This document shows, one piece after another, positions 61,252 through 64,000 of a stretch of DNA of 64,000 bases (position 1 is the stretch's first letter; every line of letters starts with the position of its first letter). The notes below the pieces were generated by a model, which saw nothing but the letters and a program-made list of their open reading frames with translations, was not told the DNA's origin and did no database searches. Made by a program: the position numbers and the translations under genes. Source of the DNA: Phoenix dactylifera (lineage: Eukaryota; Streptophyta; Magnoliopsida; Arecales; Arecaceae); NCBI RefSeq assembly GCF_009389715.1, contig NW_024067677.1, forward strand, positions 1,240,001 to 1,304,000. The letters are read 5' to 3'.

Positions 61252-64000
61252 ATGTGGAAGGCGGTCAAGGACAGGGAAGCGGGCGTCCTTCTCCCCTCTT
61301 CATTCGCCAGCCGTATCCGTTCCCATCGCGTCGCTTCTTTTGATCTTTCGAACCATAAAGAGATCGTCAGTCCCCACAACGGCGCCATCAATTCTCTCCA
61401 GGTCTCTCTCCATTTGTCTCAGTTACAGACAAATCTCTTTGAAGTTTTCTTGGGGTCGTTAGAGACCTAAGACTAGGATGTGTACAAATTTAAGTTTTGA
61501 GCATTAGATTTCTTATTAGTTTCCCAGGATTTTGTACGCTATAGTCTGTTCGAGGACCATTTGGACAGGTTAATCAGGAGCCCGAATGCGTCTGACTTTG
61601 TCAGACAGATTCTTCTTGATATGGTAAAATCATCAAGGATTTTCATGGATTGGTTTATGCCCATGAGGGTTTTGTAGGGTAACGATTTCGAGGTTGGTAG
61701 GCAGAAGAGATTTTGTGCCTGGGTGAAGAGGGTATCAAGATAACAGTGCCAGCAAAAGTTTATGTTCTTTTTTGTTTGTCAATCAGTGCCGAGTTTTGTC
61801 CTTTGATCGTCTTATAGAGAGAGAGGGTCGAATATGGATGGAGAATATGTCCTGTTCTATCAAGAAAATAAGACTATGTCAAACCTAATTCTTCATTGAA
61901 GTTCACTTAATGGATGGTTTCCTTCTTACATTTAAATGAGCTTGTAGTAAAATAAAATTTATCTCTGCATCAATCTAGTCCATACAGTTAAGGTGTTTAA
62001 CAAATTATTGTGGTTGGGAGGAGGAACTTATTGACTCTTGAATGCTCCAGTTTCTCCACAAATAAGAATGAAGACTACCTGTATTGTTGTATTTTTATTT
62101 TATTTTATTTATTTTGTTTCGCTAATTTTCTCTTAAAGTTATGCCAAGGAGGAATCACCCGATTGAGGAAGGTTCCATTTCATGTTGTTCATTCTGGGAT
62201 TTTAGGTTGGATTTTCGAGTCTTTTTCTTGTTGCTGGAGTTAAATGTACATTCCAGGATACTTTTACCCTCTAATCCTTGGGCTGTCCAACTCAGCCAGC
62301 ACAAGAGGTATGCTTGGGCTTCAGTCACAACTTTTGGAAGCACATCAAATGTGCCCACTCTGGATTCTTACCAGAGTGGGATTCTTACCTTTGCTAGGAC
62401 ACCAAGAAATGGGAATCCAAGCTAAATGCAAAATAAACTTTAAAGGGAATTAAACAGAGTCTCTAATTTAGTATTTGGGTGGTGGGGCTTAAGCCTTTTC
62501 CTTCATGGGCATCTTCTACATGAGCTTATCGTTCTCTACCATATTGGTGATTTAATATCATGGGAAGGTATATTTTACATTGTGTACATAAGTAATTTCA
62601 GTTGTCACATGTATGCAACTATAACACTCAAAAGTTATCTAGCCACTGCAATGTATGTTATTCCCGTAAAATTCATAGATTCTGTCTTTGTAAGTTAATA
62701 AGGTTTTGTAATAGTTTAGGGTTCATGTATTTGACAACATGGCAGGTTGATTTGACAGAGGCACGATATCTGCTATCTGGAGCATCGGATGGATCAGCAG
62801 CTGTCTATGATATCCAACATGCTACTGATTATGAGAGAGGCTTGATTGCGAAACACAGGAGTCTTTTTGTTGTTGACAAACAACACAGCCATGGACATAG
62901 ATATGCCATATCTACTGTTATATGGTATCCAGTGGACACAGGGCTGTTTATCACAGGTTCTTTTGATCATTATATTAAAGTCTGGGATACAAATACAACT
63001 CAGGTGGGTTTTTCTTTCTTGTTAACTTATCCCATATGTACATATACATACATATGCATGTGTAAGCGTACCTAATGTATACATTATAAAAATACACACA
63101 CACACAAGATGGCTTGTGCTTATCTTGAGAGGAGAGTGTATCTACTCCACTCAATTCCAAAATTAATAATGGGGTATCCAAATTTAAGATCCACACTATC
63201 CATTATAATCTATACCAGTAGAAATGCCTAGGAATCAAAAGTCACATGTTTTGGTGGTTTCTAACCATGCATCAAGTGGGTGCAAAATGAATAATTTAAA
63301 TGATATGAGACTATCTAAGCATTAAAATCTATTGATTTTCAATCTATACATGTTTCAACATATTTTGATCATGATCAATAAAGTAGATTCTTAAAGCATT
63401 AACATCTATTGATATTCGATATGTATATATTTTAATATGTTTTGATCATGATCAATAAAGTGGATTCTCAATTAAATGCTTTAGCATATACTTTACAAAT
63501 TGGCATAGTAGAGAGTAGAGACTATCCATTTTGCCATGGTTCATAGGTCAGAGACCACCAAAATATGTGAATTTTTTTTCAATGTATGATATAAATCATG
63601 ACTAAGTGTAGACCTTCAATTTGGATGCCTCATTATTGATTTTGGAATTAGTAGCAGTAGATATCCTCTCTTTTCTAGAGGGGAGGTATATTTCTCTTTC
63701 CATGTACATGAGATATTTTTATCCTATAGAAGTTAAGTTTTGCAGGTTGTAATGGATTTCAAAATGCCTGGAAAGGTTTACCGCACAGCAATGTCATCAA
63801 TAGCCACAACACATATGCTTATTGCTGCTGGTAGCACAGATGTACAAGTTCGTTTGTGTGATATTGCTTCTGGAGCATTCACTCATACATTATCTGGTCA
63901 TCGTGGTGAGATTCTTTTAACATGGAATTTTTGTATTGCTTGTATTCTAATGCATTTCCACATATTAGAGTATGTTTGTTGATTTGCGCTTTATCATTAA
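61252..64000 (+). CDS. CSA-1: CSA/ERCC8 WD40 DNA-repair protein, 5' part (partial)
   Basis: CSA is the WD40 substrate receptor of a CUL4-DDB1 ubiquitin ligase in the nucleus, used in transcription-coupled repair and UV tolerance. Three coding exons are visible: 61252-61401, 62746-63003 and 63746-63905, giving 189 aa of an expected roughly 450. Introns 1 and 2 are GT-AG, phase 0. Exon 3 ends in phase 1 at CGTG|GTGAGA, and intron 3 runs off the window. Exon 1 begins MWKAVKDREAG and reaches NHKEIVSPHNGAINSLQ. WD units follow: YLLSGASDGSAAVYDIQ (58-74), AISTVIWYPVDTG to GSFDHYIKVWDTN (about 104-133) and LIAAGSTDVQVRLCDIASG (about 157-175). The frame is open upstream to a GTG at 61021, but ATG 61252 is the first ATG and matches the family start. 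A fold-back MITE fills most of intron 2. Confidence 0.94.
63122..63690. mobile_element. Fold-back MITE with long inverted arms, in CSA intron 2
   Basis: The left arm GAGAGGAGAGTGTATCTACT..AATTCCAAAATTAATAATGG..TATCCAAATTTAAGATCCACAC is matched by the inverted right arm GAGAGGATATCTACTGC..AATTCCAAAATCAATAATGA..CATCCAAATTGAAGGTCTACAC. The similarity continues inwards through TTTTGGTGGTTTCTAACC toward two copies of TTTTGATCATGATCAATAAAG (about 63366 and 63440). It is therefore nearly palindromic over its whole length. No coding capacity. Superfamily not assigned. Confidence 0.75.

Overview
The window is plant nuclear DNA. It has intron-rich genes with GT-AG splice sites, long AT-rich introns, and a dense load of Ty1/copia remnants, solo LTRs, a CACTA element and several MITE families. 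The encoded proteins (nCBP, ORRM1, an E+ class PPR protein and CSA/ERCC8) are plant-type. The low-GC repeat-rich background with small MULE-like and hAT-like MITEs fits a monocot, possibly a palm, but that is inference and not proven by the sequence. There is no sign of bacterial, organellar or CRISPR content.

Four protein genes are supported exon by exon. (1) nCBP, the eIF4E-family cap-binding protein, plus strand, 18981-27373, six exons, 224 aa, with a 6.6 kb intron 4 holding a 1.6 kb solo LTR. (2) ORRM1, an organelle RNA-editing factor with two MORF/RIP-like boxes and a C-terminal RRM, minus strand, 33221-49872, nine exons, 402 aa. It has a GC-AG first intron and two giant introns carrying a family of Mutator-like MITEs. 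(3) An intronless PLS-type PPR protein with an E/E+ tail and no DYW domain, minus strand, 51975-53546, 523 aa. (4) The first three coding exons of CSA/ERCC8, the WD40 transcription-coupled repair factor, plus strand from 61252, running off the right edge. nCBP and ORRM1 are convergent. The PPR gene lies about 2.1 kb upstream of ORRM1 on the same strand, so two genes of the organelle RNA-editing type are neighbours.

Layout: 1-3200 is a dispersed direct duplication, one copy split by a 748 bp CACTA element whose empty site survives in the other copy, with microsatellite and a hAT-like MITE between. 3200-8800 is gene-poor, with a tandem duplication, a GC-rich patch and a second hAT-like MITE. 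8841-11113 is a decayed plus-strand copia element with its 3' LTR. 11114-18980 holds SINE-like and LINE-like fragments, duplications and two unassigned exon-like ORFs. 18981-27373 is nCBP. 27374-33220 is intergenic, with a hAT-like and a PIF/Harbinger MITE. 33221-49872 is ORRM1. 49873-53870 holds the intergenic spacer and PPR gene. 53870-56660 is a decayed minus-strand copia element. 57300-60850 contains tandem repeats, a truncated Harbinger MITE, an AT-rich repeat family split by an LTR-like insertion, and a perfect 48 bp palindrome. 61252 to the end is CSA, with a long fold-back MITE in intron 2.

I found no undescribed multi-gene system. The most notable points are the ORRM1/PPR adjacency, the GC-AG intron, the cluster of MULE-like MITEs with 9-10 bp target duplications, and the internal empty-site proof for the CACTA insertion.
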